The notes below the pieces were generated by a model, which worked only from the letters and a program-made list of their open reading frames with translations, was not told the origin of the DNA and did not search any database. DNA of 15,238 nt, taken from contig JALGTV010000017.1 of the NCBI GenBank assembly GCA_029821215.1, forward strand, positions 1 through 15,238, in the 5' to 3' direction. Positions 15,031 through 15,238 of this stretch are shown in pieces (positions within the stretch are counted from its first letter, which is position 1; every line of letters begins with the position of its first letter). A program made the position numbers and the translations under genes. Source of the DNA: Candidatus Zipacnadia bacterium. GTDB taxonomy: Bacteria; Armatimonadota; Zipacnadia; Zipacnadales; Zipacnadaceae.

Positions 15031-15238
15031 ATGAGTTTGCTTGTCTACCTGAATGGGGAATTGGTACCTCAGGAAGAAGCCACAGTATCAGTTTTTGACC
15101 ACGGACTGCTTTATGGTGACGGGGTATTTGAAGGCATCCGCGCCTATAATGGGCGCGTGTTTCTGCTGGACGAGCATCTGCGCCGACTGTATGATTCTGC
15201 CGCGGCCATTATGCTGGAGGTGCCGTTGGATTTTGATG
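15031..15238 (+). CDS. ilvE: Branched-chain amino acid aminotransferase-like protein (class IV), 5' part
   Basis: The 69 visible residues (MSLLVYLNGELVPQEEATV, then VFDHGLLYGDGVFEGIRAYNG, then VFLLDEHLRRLYDSA) are the N-terminal domain of fold-type IV PLP aminotransferases. The 'DHGLLYGDGVFEGIRAY.G' block is the usual IlvE signature. The enzyme transfers the amino group between glutamate and the keto acids of valine, leucine and isoleucine in the cytoplasm. The gene runs off the window; family proteins are about 290-310 residues, and the PLP lysine lies outside. The ATG is preceded by AAGGA (15016-15020) at 10 nt and by its own probable promoter. A D-amino-acid transaminase or aminodeoxychorismate lyase is a less likely alternative. 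Confidence 0.85.
   Translation, partial: MSLLVYLNGELVPQEEATVSVFDHGLLYGDGVFEGIRAYNGRVFLLDEHLRRLYDSAAAIMLEVPLDFD

Overview
This window (about 15.2 kb, moderately high GC) looks like the chromosome of a diderm bacterium from a little-studied environmental lineage. An outer-membrane-type beta-barrel protein ending in Phe, lipoboxes (MSGC, MAGC) and consensus AGGAGG ribosome sites support a diderm. Duplicated dockerin-like 'GD.D.DG...GDAIKILR.VVGL' modules on lipoproteins, and GC-rich hairpin repeats between and inside genes, recall Armatimonadota, Hydrogenedentota or similar MAG lineages; that placement is a low-confidence guess.

Minus-strand block (1-2917). A four-zinc-ribbon zf-TFIIB-like gene is broken by two frameshifts. 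It is followed by about 200 bp of small palindromic repeats, a 484-residue protein fusing a beta-class DNA methyltransferase to an Mrr-like nuclease domain, and the 5' part of queA (tRNA queuosine synthesis). queA overlaps the methyltransferase stop as ATGA and carries an apparent in-frame insertion of the same kind of repeat.

Plus-strand envelope block (3078-6915). A perfect sigma70-type promoter drives a 737-residue lipoprotein whose dockerin-like pair lies just behind the lipidated Cys. A predicted outer-membrane beta-barrel protein follows; its 5' coding region holds a perfect 26-bp palindrome.

Middle block (7159-10916). A SAM-dependent methyltransferase, a MATE-family efflux transporter and a Gfo/Idh/MocA oxidoreductase appear as separate plus-strand genes.

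Right block (10953-15238). A second dockerin-like lipoprotein, with a truncated TolB/PD40 propeller, is broken by a poly-G frameshift and an in-frame TAG. Next come an 84-bp relic of the 5' end of a sugar isomerase gene, a mannitol-1-phosphate dehydrogenase-like gene coupled by ATGA to a transaldolase/fructose-6-phosphate aldolase-like gene, the full sugar isomerase/epimerase TIM-barrel gene, and the start of a branched-chain aminotransferase gene behind its own promoter. The polyol-phosphate dehydrogenase, aldolase, isomerase and possibly the Gfo/Idh/MocA enzyme could form a sugar or polyol catabolic route. No transporter, kinase or regulator visible here confirms a substrate.

No tRNA, rRNA, CRISPR array, insertion sequence or phage gene was seen. 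No gene-free stretch exceeds about 250 bp.
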